A stretch of DNA of 64,000 bases, from contig NZ_VVIP01000043.1 of NCBI RefSeq assembly GCF_009650435.1, positions 62,001 through 126,000 on the forward strand. Reading direction: 5' to 3'. The stretch is from Foetidibacter luteolus. Its GTDB lineage: Bacteria; Bacteroidota; Bacteroidia; Chitinophagales; Chitinophagaceae. A program made the position numbers and the translations under genes. Position 1 is the first letter of the stretch. The number at the start of each line of letters is the position of its first letter. Of this stretch, positions 25,167-34,400 are shown piece by piece. A model generated the notes under the pieces. That model was not told the DNA's origin. It was given only the letters and a program-made list of their open reading frames with translations, and did no database searches.

Positions 25167-25605
25167 ATGAAAGAGAATTATGCGAATGTATTTATGTATG
25201 CTGCTGTTGAGAATGAAGGGATGAATATGTACTATGGAGCAAGTAGTATCATTTTTCAAAGAGCTACTGAACTTAGAAATACAATGACGCCTGCTGAAGC
25301 AGTGCTTTGGAAGGCGATTCAATATAAATGAGTGGAAATTAAAATTTAGAAGGCAACACCCGGTTGCACATTACATAGTTGATTTTTACTGTCATGCAAT
25401 AAAACTGGTGATAGAAATTGATGGAAGCGTGCATGAAGTTGAAGAAGTAAAAAGGGATGATGCTGCAAGACAAACATTTATTGAAGGGCTTGGTTTAAAA
25501 GTGGTAAGGTTTAAAAACGAAGAAATCTTTAAAAACAAGAAGAAAGTATTGGAGACAATTAGCCAAACAATTACGCAGCTCACAAGCCCCACTTCAGGGG
25601 ATGGG
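25167..25605 (+). pseudogene. DUF559 endonuclease-like gene, frameshifted and running into argB
   Basis: From ATG 25167 the frame encodes the N-terminal part of a DUF559 (Vsr-like PD-(D/E)XK fold) protein (RATELRNTMTPAEAVLWKAI) and stops at TGA 25329-25331. The rest continues in the +1 frame from 25327 (KFRRQHPVAHYIVDFYCHAI, KLVIEIDG, LGLKVVRFKNEEI), including the D and E-x-D catalytic region. Removing one A from the AAA at 25326-25328 would restore one frame. That frame has no stop before argB, so the repaired product would be a 412-residue DUF559-ArgB fusion. Inverted CCCCTAAAGGGG-type repeats flank it (25106-25137 and 25583-25609). It could be a decayed mobile gene, a programmed shift or a sequencing error. 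Confidence 0.75.
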
Positions 25606-26406
25606 AGTGTATTATATGTTATAAAGATTGGTGGGAATATTATTGATGATGAAAATAAGCTCAAAAGTTTTTTGTCATCATTCGCAGGAGTTGAAGGAAA
25701 AAAAATCCTGGTTCACGGTGGTGGCAAGCTGGCAACAAAACTTGCAGCGCAATTAGGCGTGGAACAGCAAATGATTGATGGCCGCAGGATAACAGACGCA
25801 GAAACGCTGAAGATTGTAACCATGGTATACGCAGGTTATATAAATAAAAATATTGTGGCGCAGTTACAGTCGCTTGGTTGTAATGCCATTGGATTATCCG
25901 GAGCAGATGGCAATGTGATACAATCGCATAAAAGGGTGCATGCATCTATTGACTATGGTTATGTAGGTGATGTAGATGCAGTAAACACAAGTTTATTAAA
26001 GAGCCTGCTTGACCAGGATGTAAATGTTGTAATGGCGCCTATTACTCACAACAAAGAAGGTTTGTTGCTAAACACAAATGCCGATACCATTGCACAGGAA
26101 ATTGCACAATCCATGAGTGCATTGTATAATGTGCGGTTGATATATTCTTTTGAGAAGAGTGGTGTGCTGCTTGATGTAAATGATGAGAGTTCCGTTATTC
26201 CTGTGCTAACACATGATTACTACCAGGAGCTTAAAACACCCCTTCAGGAGACAGGGGTAACAAGGATTTTCGCCGGTATGATTCCTAAGTTGGATAATGC
26301 TTTTACTGCCATTAATAAAGGTGTAAAAAAAGTCATCATCGGTAAGGCCGAAGAATTGCAACGATTGGTGACAGGTGAATCTGGAACATCCATACAGCAG
26401 GGATGA
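25408..26406 (+). CDS. argB: Acetylglutamate kinase with a DUF559-derived N-terminal extension
   Basis: The kinase domain, from residue about 68 to 332, phosphorylates acyl-glutamate. Signs are VIKIGGNIID, KKILVHGGGKLATKLA, DGRRITDAETLKIV, ADTIAQEIAQ and the C-terminal GVTRIFAGMIPKLDNAF. The first 60 residues are the C-terminal half of a DUF559 protein. No ATG, GTG or TTG occurs in frame between the DUF559 part and VLYVIKIGG, so the native argB start seems lost. Translation must start inside DUF559 (GTG 25408, GTG near 25499 or TTG near 25550) or follow a frameshift from ATG 25167. A repeat-derived TPLQETG lies near residue 277. Kinase identity is certain; the start is not. Confidence 0.88.
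   Translation: MIEIDGSVHEVEEVKRDDAARQTFIEGLGLKVVRFKNEEIFKNKKKVLETISQTITQLTSPTSGDGSVLYVIKIGGNIIDDENKLKSFLSSFAGVEGKKILVHGGGKLATKLAAQLGVEQQMIDGRRITDAETLKIVTMVYAGYINKNIVAQLQSLGCNAIGLSGADGNVIQSHKRVHASIDYGYVGDVDAVNTSLLKSLLDQDVNVVMAPITHNKEGLLLNTNADTIAQEIAQSMSALYNVRLIYSFEKSGVLLDVNDESSVIPVLTHDYYQELKTPLQETGVTRIFAGMIPKLDNAFTAINKGVKKVIIGKAEELQRLVTGESGTSIQQG
25583..25609. repeat. CCCCTAAAGGGG repeat, copy P6 (DUF559/argB junction)
   Basis: CAAGCCCCACTTCAGGGGAT then GGGAGTG. Its complement matches the left flank at 25106-25137 (CCCATCCC-T-AAG-GGG ... GCTTG). It encodes TSPTSGDGS at the junction of DUF559 and ArgB. Confidence 0.75.
26236..26260. repeat. Degenerate CCCCTAAAGGGG-type repeat, copy P7 (inside argB)
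   Basis: ACACCCCTTCAGGAGACAGG then GGTAA is in frame in argB (TPLQETG). It is more diverged than the other copies, so assignment is tentative. Confidence 0.45.
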
Positions 26407-26418
26407 TATTGTTAATGA

Positions 26419-27498
26419 ATGATGAAGATAATGAATGACAGTCTGAATACACATAGTAAGGAAGCAGTTGAGTTACTGAAGCAACTTATTGCAACACCTT
26501 CTTTCAGCAAGGAAGAAGATAAAACGGCGGATATTATAGAAAGCTTTCTAAAGTCAAAAGGGATAGAGGCGCAGCGTTACCTTAATAACGTCTGGGCAAA
26601 GAACCAGCATTACGATGAAAGCAAACCTACCATTCTCTTAAACTCCCATCACGACACGGTAAAACCCAACAAAGGGTACACCCTTGACCCGTTTCAACCA
26701 ATTGAGCAGGATGGCAAACTGTATGGATTGGGCAGCAACGATGCCGGCGGTTGCCTGGTTTCTTTAATCGCTACTTTTTTACATTTTTACAAACAGCGGG
26801 ATTTAAAGTACAACCTTGTTCTTGCAGCCACTGCCGAAGAAGAGATATCCGGCAAAAATGGCGTAGAAGTGTTGTTGCCTTTATTGCCTTCTATAGATTT
26901 CGGTATTGTAGGTGAGCCTACTTTGCTAAACATGGCGGTAGCTGAAAAAGGCCTGCTTGTGTTGGACTGCACTGCTCATGGTAAGGCTGGCCACGCTGCA
27001 AGAGAAGAAGGCGACAATGCCATCTATAAAGCGCTGAAGGATATTGAATGGTTCCGCAGCTATAAGTATGATAAGGTTTCTGATTTGCTGGGGCCGATGA
27101 AGATGAGTGTTACCATCATCAATGCAGGAACACAACACAATGTAGTACCACATGAATGTAAGTTCACCGTTGATATACGGGTAAACGAACTCTATACTTT
27201 TGAAGAAGTGCTGGATATTATTCATAATAATGTTGAGTGCGAAGTGCAGCCAAGAAGTATTCGTTTACGTTCAACAGCTATTGCTATTGACCATCCTTTG
27301 GTACAGGCTGGTATGGCATTAGGCAGAACCTATTATGGTTCACCAACCACAAGCGATAAAGCTTTGATGAAATTCCCGGCACTCAAAATAGGCCCCGGTG
27401 ACAGCGCCAGGAGCCATACAGCGGATGAGTATATTTTTGTGGAAGAGATTTATGAGGGAGTGGAGATGTACATTCAGCTTTTAGAGAAGATTTTGTAG
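26419..27498 (+). CDS. argE: M20-family deacylase, acylornithine/acylcitrulline deacetylase (ArgE-like)
   Basis: The 359-residue zinc peptidase-family protein removes the N-acyl group; in an ArgF' pathway the substrate is acylcitrulline. Metal-ligand motifs are NSHHDTVKP (His, Asp), GSNDAGG (Asp), TAEEEISG (catalytic Glu pair) and GEPTL; the C-terminal PTTSDKALM and SHTADEYIFVEEI complete the family pattern. ATG at 26419 is followed by in-frame ATGs at 26422 and 26431, any of which may be used. It lies 12 nt after argB in the operon. Confidence 0.9.
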   Translation: MMKIMNDSLNTHSKEAVELLKQLIATPSFSKEEDKTADIIESFLKSKGIEAQRYLNNVWAKNQHYDESKPTILLNSHHDTVKPNKGYTLDPFQPIEQDGKLYGLGSNDAGGCLVSLIATFLHFYKQRDLKYNLVLAATAEEEISGKNGVEVLLPLLPSIDFGIVGEPTLLNMAVAEKGLLVLDCTAHGKAGHAAREEGDNAIYKALKDIEWFRSYKYDKVSDLLGPMKMSVTIINAGTQHNVVPHECKFTVDIRVNELYTFEEVLDIIHNNVECEVQPRSIRLRSTAIAIDHPLVQAGMALGRTYYGSPTTSDKALMKFPALKIGPGDSARSHTADEYIFVEEIYEGVEMYIQLLEKIL

Positions 27499-27503
27499 TT
27501 GCA

Positions 27504-27530
27504 GGTTACTGGATACTGGTTGCTGGTCTG
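27504..27530. repeat. Left 27-bp inverted repeat of the four-helix-bundle cassette
   Basis: GGTTACTGGATACTGGTTGC then TGGTCTG. It matches the reverse complement of 28058-28084 at 24 of 27 positions and begins 5 bp after the argE stop. Confidence 0.85.
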
Positions 27531-27613
27531 TTGTGCGGATAGACGTGAATTGGTTTTTGAAAGGTTCTATTTGGAATGTGGATTATGATTATCTTTTACA
27601 AAATAATCCGTTT

Positions 27614-27994
27614 ATGAAATCCTATAGAGAACTGGAAGTTTATAAGCAATCAAAATCATTGGCAATTAGGGTACATGGGCTTAGTCTGACGCTTCCAAAG
27701 TTTGAAATGTATGAAGAAGGCAGCCAGGTAAGGCGTTCATCAAAAGCAATAACATCTGCCATTGTTGAAGGATACGGGAGAAGAAGGTATAAAAACGAAT
27801 TTATAAGATACCTTGTTTTTGCACAATCCGAATGTGATGAAACCAGGGAGCACATTGATTTTTTGTTTGAAACAGGTTCTATGAAAGATGAAACCGTTTA
27901 TCGTGAATTAAGTGTTGCTTACGAAGCCTTAAGCAAGCAAATAAATAAGTTTATCCAATGGGTGGAAGATAAATACAAAGGAAACAAAGAGTAA
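27614..27994 (+). CDS. Four-helix-bundle protein (bS23 / 23S rRNA intervening-sequence family)
   Basis: The 126-residue protein has the family pattern SYRELEVYKQSKSLAIRVH, then PKFEMYEEGSQVRRSSKAI, SAIVEGYGRRRYKNEFIRYL and AQSECDETREHIDFL. It is related to proteins encoded in 23S rRNA intervening sequences and to the Avd accessory protein of diversity-generating retroelements. The molecular role is unknown. ATG at 27614 (MKSYRELEVY) fits family starts; the frame is open from 27533. It interrupts the arginine operon between argE and argH and is bracketed by 27-bp inverted repeats (27504-27530, 28058-28084), suggesting a small inserted cassette of about 580 bp. No transposase is present. Confidence 0.88.
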   Translation: MKSYRELEVYKQSKSLAIRVHGLSLTLPKFEMYEEGSQVRRSSKAITSAIVEGYGRRRYKNEFIRYLVFAQSECDETREHIDFLFETGSMKDETVYRELSVAYEALSKQINKFIQWVEDKYKGNKE

Positions 27995-28057
27995 ATAACG
28001 AAGGATACTGTTTTGTGAAGCAAGGATTTGAAACTAGTTTATAGAATAAAAATTAGA

Positions 28058-28084
28058 CAGACCTGCAACCAGTATCCTGCAACC
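28058..28084. repeat. Right 27-bp inverted repeat of the four-helix-bundle cassette
   Basis: CAGACCTGCAACCAGTATCC then TGCAACC, the inverted partner of 27504-27530. It continues into CAGCAACCATC just before the argH start. Confidence 0.85.
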
Positions 28085-28094
28085 AGCAACCATC

Positions 28095-29471
28095 ATGAAG
28101 CTCTGGCAAAAAAATACAGCATCACTCAAAGAAGTAGAACAATTCACCGTAGGTAAAGACCGTGAATTCGACTTGTTATTGGCGCCTTTCGACATACTTG
28201 GCAACATTGCTCATGCAAAGATGTTGGCAACAGTGGGTTTGTTAACCCATGAAGAAGCAGAACTGCTCACAAAAGAGTTGAGAGAAATCTACAAAACCAC
28301 GCAACCTGCAGGCACTGAAGCCACCCATTCACCACTCACTACTCACCACTCACCATTCACCATTCACGATAACATCGAAGACGTGCACTCCCAGGTAGAA
28401 TTTCTGCTGACGGAAAAGCTGGGCGACATCGGTAAAAAAATTCACTCAGCCCGCAGCCGTAACGACCAGGTACTGGTGGATGTAAAATTGTTCTTGAGAA
28501 GTGAGATAGAAAAAACAGTTAGCTCTATTCAATCCTTTTTTGAGCTGCTGGTTACTAAAAGCGAGCAATTTAAAAATGATTTATTGCCTGGCTATACGCA
28601 TCTCCAATTAGCCATGCCTTCCTCATTTGGATTGTGGTTGGGGGCTTATGCAGAAAGCCTTACAGATGACGCTACTGTTTTGAAAGCAGCTTATGATGTG
28701 GTAAACAAAAACCCATTGGGTTCCGCTGCTGGCTATGGCTCTTCCTTTCCTATCAACAGAACGCTTACTACAAAACTGTTGGGCTTTGCTGACTTAAACT
28801 ACAATGTCGTGTACGCTCAAATGGGCCGTGGCAAAGCGGAACGTATCGTTGCCCAGGCATTGGCAAATGTTGCCGATACACTGGCAAGGTTAAGCATGGA
28901 TGCCTGCCTTTACCTCAACCAAAATTTCGGTTTCATTAGCTTCCCGGCAGAGCTTACTACCGGCAGCAGCATCATGCCGCATAAAAAGAATCCTGATGTG
29001 TTTGAGCTTATCCGGTCTTACTGCAACCGCATCAAAGCGCTGCCTAACGAGATTACGATGATGACCACCAACCTGCCATCCGGTTATCATCGGGACTTAC
29101 AGCTATTAAAGGAACACCTGTTCCCTGCATTTGAAACACTCCGCAGTTGTATTGATATGGCTGGCCTCATGCTCAGCAATATGGAAGTAAAGAAAAACAT
29201 ACTGCAGGATGAAAAATACAAATACCTCTTCAGCGTAGAAGAAGTAAACAAACTGGTGCTGGAAGGCCTGCCGTTTAGAGATGCTTATAAAAAAGTAGGG
29301 CTTGATATCGAGGCCGGCGAATTTACTTATTCAACAGATGTACAGCATACGCATGAAGGCAGCATTGGCAACTTGCAGAATGAAGCCATTAAGCTGAGTA
29401 TGCAAAGAATAATTGCCTCATTTGATTTTAGTACTTACCACAAGGCTATAGACCACCTGCTGGGCAAGTAA
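28095..29471 (+). CDS. argH: Argininosuccinate lyase
   Basis: The enzyme cleaves argininosuccinate to arginine and fumarate, the last step. The 458-residue fumarase/aspartase-fold protein has EDVHSQVEFLLTEKLGD, KIHSARSRNDQVLVDVKLFL, GYTHLQLAMPSSFG and the signature GSSIMPHKKNPDVFEL. A short-word repeat (28323-28367) inserts about 15 unusual residues (THSPLTTHHSPFTIHDN) just before the conserved EDVHS, apparently in a tolerant loop. It is the last gene of the arginine operon, only 2 nt from the convergent D-aminoacylase-like gene and with no visible terminator. Confidence 0.96.
   Translation: MKLWQKNTASLKEVEQFTVGKDREFDLLLAPFDILGNIAHAKMLATVGLLTHEEAELLTKELREIYKTTQPAGTEATHSPLTTHHSPFTIHDNIEDVHSQVEFLLTEKLGDIGKKIHSARSRNDQVLVDVKLFLRSEIEKTVSSIQSFFELLVTKSEQFKNDLLPGYTHLQLAMPSSFGLWLGAYAESLTDDATVLKAAYDVVNKNPLGSAAGYGSSFPINRTLTTKLLGFADLNYNVVYAQMGRGKAERIVAQALANVADTLARLSMDACLYLNQNFGFISFPAELTTGSSIMPHKKNPDVFELIRSYCNRIKALPNEITMMTTNLPSGYHRDLQLLKEHLFPAFETLRSCIDMAGLMLSNMEVKKNILQDEKYKYLFSVEEVNKLVLEGLPFRDAYKKVGLDIEAGEFTYSTDVQHTHEGSIGNLQNEAIKLSMQRIIASFDFSTYHKAIDHLLGK
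28323..28367. repeat. ACTCACCATTC word repeat inside argH
   Basis: Quasi-tandem words such as CACTCACTACTCACCACTCA and CCATTCACCATTCAC are read in frame. A similar string, TTCACTACTCACCATTCACT, occurs in intergenic DNA at 44200-44223. Confidence 0.7.
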
Positions 29472-29473
29472 AA

Positions 29474-31051
29474 TTATTCTTTAACCTCATTCTTTAAAAC
29501 CATACCATTCCTTACACCGGTATGGTTTTCATTTTCAAAGGTAACCTGTCCGTTCACCAGCACATACCTGAAACCCTTTGAGTATTGATGCGGCTTTTGA
29601 TAAGTTGAAGCATCCGTTACTGTCAATGGGTCAAATACAACAATATCCGCTGCAAAGCCCTGCTGTAAAAGGCCTCGTTTCTCCAGGTTAAACTTCCTCG
29701 CCGGCAACGATGTCATCCTGCGTATGGCTTCTTCCAGCGATAGTACTTTTTCTTCCCGTACGTATTTACCCAATACCCTTGCATTGGTGCCATAGCCCCG
29801 CGGGTGTGGTACACCCTGGTTAAAAATGCGTATGCTGGCATCACTGGCAAACATGTTGTAAGGGTACTGCATAATTTGCTTTACATCATCTTCACTCATG
29901 CCATGAAAAACCATGCCTGCGCCACCCAGCTTCATCATATCAATCACGGTTTCAGCTTCTTCTTTGGCCTTGTGTTTCCTGTTCATAAGCAGGTTCACTT
30001 CTTCAATGCTTTTACCGTTATAACTGGTATCTGCTTTATAATTTGCCACTACCGGGTAACTAAAGTGTTTCAGCTTACGCTTCTTAAGTTTTTGCAGCAT
30101 GTAATCAATCACCTGCTCTTTTATTGTCTCATTGCCCAGCCTTGCGTTTATGGAGTCCTGGTTATCTGCCAGCACCCAGTCGGGCAGCAGTGTGCTTAAC
30201 GATGTACTGCTGGCCGTATAAGGGTATTGGTCAATAGTTACATCCAAACCTTCTTCCCTTGCTTTAATAATCATGGGCACAGTCTCGGCGCTGCGCCCCC
30301 AGTTTTGTTGCCCGCTTAATTTAAAGTGAGATATTTCAACAGGTATGTTGGCCAGCCTGCCTATGTTTAGCGCCTCAGTAATGGCTTGTGTTACACTGTC
30401 GCCCTCATCACGCATGTGGGTTGCATACACACCATTATATTTAGCGGCAATTTTGGCCAGGGCGGTTACTTCTTCTGTTTTAGAGTAAGTGCCCGGTATA
30501 TATATCAAGCCGGTTGAAAGCCCTACGGCGCCATCTTTCATTGCTTGTTCGGTAAGCGCCATCATCTGCTGCATTTCATTGGCGGTAGGCAGCCTGTTGG
30601 CCTTGCCCATAACGGCTTTGCGTATATCGTTATGGCCAGCCAGCGATGCTACGTTTATAGAAAGTTTTATGCTGTCAATAAACTTAAAGTATTTGCCAAG
30701 GTCAACTTCCGAGAGCCCGCAGTTGCCCGTAACTACGGTTGTAACGCCATCGGCAATAAAGTTGGTAGCATAAGGGTTTTTTATTTCGTCGCCTTCAATA
30801 TGCGTGTGCACATCAATAAAACCCGGCGCTATAATTAAGTTGGTAGCATCAATTGTTTTTGTACTTTTCCAGCCGGATAAATTTCCAACGCCGGTTATTT
30901 TCCCGTCTTTAATTGCCACATCGCCATAAAACCACGAGTTGCCTGTGCCATCCATAATTTTTCCGTTCCTGATGATGATGTCGGCGGTTGTTTGTGCATA
31001 AGAAACAGTAGTTAACCAAAGCAGAAGAAAGAAAGCGGTGATGTATTTCAT
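29474..31051 (-). CDS. Secreted N-acyl-D-amino-acid deacylase-like amidohydrolase
   Basis: The 525-residue protein has a signal peptide (MKYITAFFLLLWLTTVSYAQ). The amidohydrolase barrel carries APGFIDVHTHIEGD (metal ligands HxH), TTVVTGNCGLS, YATHMRDEGDSV, and ISHFKLSGQQNWGRS, typical of the D-aminoacylase group. The C-terminal GFAADIVVFDP is the usual composite-domain end. It should hydrolyse N-acylated D-amino acids or related compounds in the periplasm; exact substrate unknown. ATG at 31051 gives the signal peptide; the open frame further upstream overlaps a family A repeat and is rejected. Confidence 0.88.
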   Translation of the reverse strand: MKYITAFFLLLWLTTVSYAQTTADIIIRNGKIMDGTGNSWFYGDVAIKDGKITGVGNLSGWKSTKTIDATNLIIAPGFIDVHTHIEGDEIKNPYATNFIADGVTTVVTGNCGLSEVDLGKYFKFIDSIKLSINVASLAGHNDIRKAVMGKANRLPTANEMQQMMALTEQAMKDGAVGLSTGLIYIPGTYSKTEEVTALAKIAAKYNGVYATHMRDEGDSVTQAITEALNIGRLANIPVEISHFKLSGQQNWGRSAETVPMIIKAREEGLDVTIDQYPYTASSTSLSTLLPDWVLADNQDSINARLGNETIKEQVIDYMLQKLKKRKLKHFSYPVVANYKADTSYNGKSIEEVNLLMNRKHKAKEEAETVIDMMKLGGAGMVFHGMSEDDVKQIMQYPYNMFASDASIRIFNQGVPHPRGYGTNARVLGKYVREEKVLSLEEAIRRMTSLPARKFNLEKRGLLQQGFAADIVVFDPLTVTDASTYQKPHQYSKGFRYVLVNGQVTFENENHTGVRNGMVLKNEVKE

Positions 31052-31121
31052 TGTGTTAAGATAGCAAATTAAGCCTAAGCGCTGTTGCATGTAAAAGTGA
31101 TGTTGCACCGTGCTGAGTAGT

Positions 31122-31192
31122 ATTACAGAACGTACAAGAGTGCGACGCAAGTGAAGATGCATAGCAGCAGTTAAAGCCGGGCCCATAAAAAT
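31122..31192 (+). repeat. Dispersed repeat family A, copy 7
   Basis: CAGAACGTACAAGAGTGCGA then CGCAAGTGAAGATGCATAGC and AGCAGTTAAAGCCGGGCCCA, then TAAAAA: a near-consensus full copy of the GTGCGACGCAA subtype. Confidence 0.85.
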
Positions 31193-31213
31193 GTCTTTTA
31201 AAAAAGATGAAAT

Positions 31214-31290
31214 CTTTTTTATGGCCTTAACGGCATTGCTGCTATTGGGCTTTGGTTGTGTCACTCACTTGTGCGCCTTGTCCGCTATGC
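31214..31290 (-). repeat. Dispersed repeat family A, copy 8
   Basis: TTTTTTATGGCCTTAACGGC, TGCTGCTATTGGGC and GTTGTGTCACTCACTTGTGC in reverse orientation. It is the TGAGTGACACAAC subtype, facing copy 7. Confidence 0.8.
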
Positions 31291-31433
31291 GCCATAGTGC
31301 ATCAGGCCTTTGGTATGTAATCTTTTACAGCCGGTCAGTTTTCGGTTATCAACTTAAAATCATCGGCATATTTATGGCTAAATGGTTTTTAGATTCCTGT
31401 AGTTTTATTCTTTGTTTTAATAAAAAATAGCTT

Positions 31434-34400
31434 ATGAAAAAATGGAGACTGCTGTTTCTCGGCGCTTGCTTTTCCACCATGCTGCATGCACAGGAAACTT
31501 TTCCTGAAAACGGCGTGGCAGATAAACGGGAAGGTGTTTATGCTTTTACCAATGCCACCATTGTTAAAGATGCCGCTACCGTTGTGCAAAACGCTACGCT
31601 GCTTATTAAAGACGGAAAAATTGTGGCTGTTGGCGCCAATATAAGCGTACCGCAAAACGCCGTAGTTACGGATTGCCGGGGCAAATACATTTACCCTTCT
31701 TTTATTGACATTTACAGCGATTACGGCATACCTGCACCTGAACGTGCAGCAAGGGGCTTTGACTATCGTGCGCCGGCCCAGTTGGTTTCTAACCAAAAGG
31801 GAGCTTATGGCTGGAACCAGGCCATACGCACCGACATACAGGGCTCCCGCCTTTTTGCGCCAGACCAGTCAAAGGCCAAAACCCTTAGGGATATTGGCTT
31901 TGGTACCGTGCTTACCCACCAGAAAGACGGCATTGCCCGTGGTACCGGCGTACTGGTAACACTTGCGGATGAAAGAGCCAACCTGGTAGTGTTGAAAGAC
32001 AAAGCCTCTGCCCATTACTCTTTCAGCAAAGGTGTATCCACCCAAAGCTACCCTACCAGTATGATGGGCAGCATTGCGCTGTTAAGGCAAACTTACCTGG
32101 ATGCGCGATGGTATAAAAGCAATCCTGCGGCGGAGGGCTCTAACCTTACCTTAAAGTATTGGAATGAGCAGCAAGACCTGCCGCAGGTATTTGAAGCCAA
32201 TGATAAATGGAATGCCTTGCGTGCAGACAGGATTGGGGATGAATTTGGCGTGCAATACATTATTAAGGCAGGCGGTAACGAATACCAGCGCCTGGATGAA
32301 ATAGCTGCTACCAAAGCTACCTACATTCTTACATTAAACTACCCTATGGCCAAAGATGTGGAAGACCCTAACGAAGCAAGGTTTGTTTCGCTGGCGGATA
32401 TGAAGCATTGGGAAATGGCGCCGGCCGAGGCAGGCATGTTTGAAAAGAAGAACATTCCTTTCTGTATAAGCCCGGCAGATCTGAAAGATGTAAAACAGTT
32501 TATGGCCAACCTGCGCAAAGCCATTACTTACGGCCTTAGCGAAAACAAAGCGTTGGATGCGCTTACCAAAATGCCCGCCACTGTGCTTGGCGTGTATGAC
32601 AAGGTTGGCAGCCTGGATGCTGGTAAAGTAGCCAGCTTCATCATAAGTTCCGGGCCGGTTTTTAATGAGAAAACAGTTATTCTGCAAAACTGGGTGGGCG
32701 GTAAAAAGTATGCCGTAAAAGATGAAGAATGGAAAAGTGTTGACGGCAGCTATAACCTGGCTGTTACAGGCGCCGGCGCCACCACCAGCTATGCGCTGGA
32801 GATATCCGGCGGTAAAGCCAACATCATCAGTGGCGATACGCTTAAAGCTAAATTCAGCTACGATGGCAAAATTGTACAAATAAGCTTTCCGCAGGCTAAA
32901 AAAGCCCAATCTTCACTCCGCTTAAGCGGTGTTGCCAATGCTGATATATGGCAAGGCGCCGGTCTTGATACAGCCGGTAATACCGTTACCTGGACGGCAA
33001 GTTTTGTAAAAGCCGTTGCCGCCGAAAAAGAAAAAGACAAAACCAAACCAACGCCTGAACTGGGTAAAATTACCTACCCCTTTGATGGCTATGGCTGGGA
33101 GAAATTGCCCACGCAGGAAACCGTACTGTTTAAGAACGCTACTGTTTGGACCAACGAAAAAGAAGGCCGCCTGGAAGCCACAGATGTATTGGTAAAGGCA
33201 GGAAAAATATCCGCTATAGGCAAGAACCTTTCTGCTTCCGGCGCCAAAACTGTTGATGCCACCGGAAAATTTTTAACAGCGGGGATTATTGATGAGCATT
33301 CGCACATCGCAGCCGCTTCAATTAACGAGGGGGCACAAAGCGTAACATCCGAAGTACGCATTGCCGATAACCTCGACCCGGACGATATTGACATTTACCG
33401 CCAGTTAAGTGGAGGCGTTACCAGCTCTCATATTTTGCATGGGTCTGCCAATACCATCGGCGGGCAAACACAATTGATAAAACTGCGCTGGGGCGTTACT
33501 GACTCTGCCCTGAAATTTCAGGGTGCAGACCCGTTTATTAAGTTCGCCCTCGGTGAGAACGTAAAGCGTACCACATCCTCCAACAACAACCGTTTTCCTG
33601 ATACCAGGATGGGCGTAGAGCAGGTACTTACAGATGCCTTTCAACGTGCTTCTGATTACCAGAAACGCATGGCGGCAGATTCCAAAGGCACCCGCCGCGA
33701 CCTTGAACTGGATGCACTCGTGGAAATTATGAACCGGAAAAGGTTTATCACCTGCCACTCTTATGTGCAGACGGAAATTACGTACACTATGCGTGTTGCA
33801 GAGAAGTATGGCTTTAAGGTAAATACCTTTACCCACATACTGGAAGGTTATAAAGTGGCTGATAAGATGAAGGAGCACGGCGCCAGCGTATCCACCTTCT
33901 CAGACTGGTGGGCTTACAAAACAGAAGTACAGGACGCCATTGCTTATAATGCCGCTATTATGCAAAAGGTAGGGCTGAATGTTTGTATTAATTCCGACGA
34001 TGCTGAACAGGCCCGGCGCCTTAACCAGGAGGCAGCTAAAAGTGTTAAGTATGGCGGTATGAGTGAAGAAGATGCCTTTAAGATGGTAACGCTTAACCCG
34101 GCCAAAGCCTTGCATGTGGATGATAAGGTAGGCAGCATTAAAGTTGGCAAAGATGCCGACCTTGTTTTGTGGAGTGATAACCCGTTAAGCATTTATGCCG
34201 TGGCAGAAAAAACAATGGTGGATGGCATCTTCTACTTTGACAGGGAGCGTGACCTGCAACTGCGCCAGCAAATAAAAACCGAGCGTGCCAGGCTTATCAA
34301 CAAAATGCTGGGTGAAAAGAAAGGTGGAGGCCCTGTCGGCCCGGCAACGCCCAGCTTCCGCCACGTAAATAGCTGCGGAGAAAACGACCACCACAACGGG

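Larger units (their letters stand above)
31052..31433. other. Divergent intergenic region with an inverted pair of family A repeats
   Basis: Contains a forward family A copy (31122-31192) and a reverse copy (31214-31290) separated by about 20 bp, placed between divergent amidohydrolase genes. No gene is seen. Confidence 0.65.

Noticed and set aside
25320..25335. Programmed frameshift in the DUF559 gene
   Set aside because: There is an AAA before the stop, but no slippery heptamer or following structure that I can see. A point insertion or sequencing error is simpler; not excluded.
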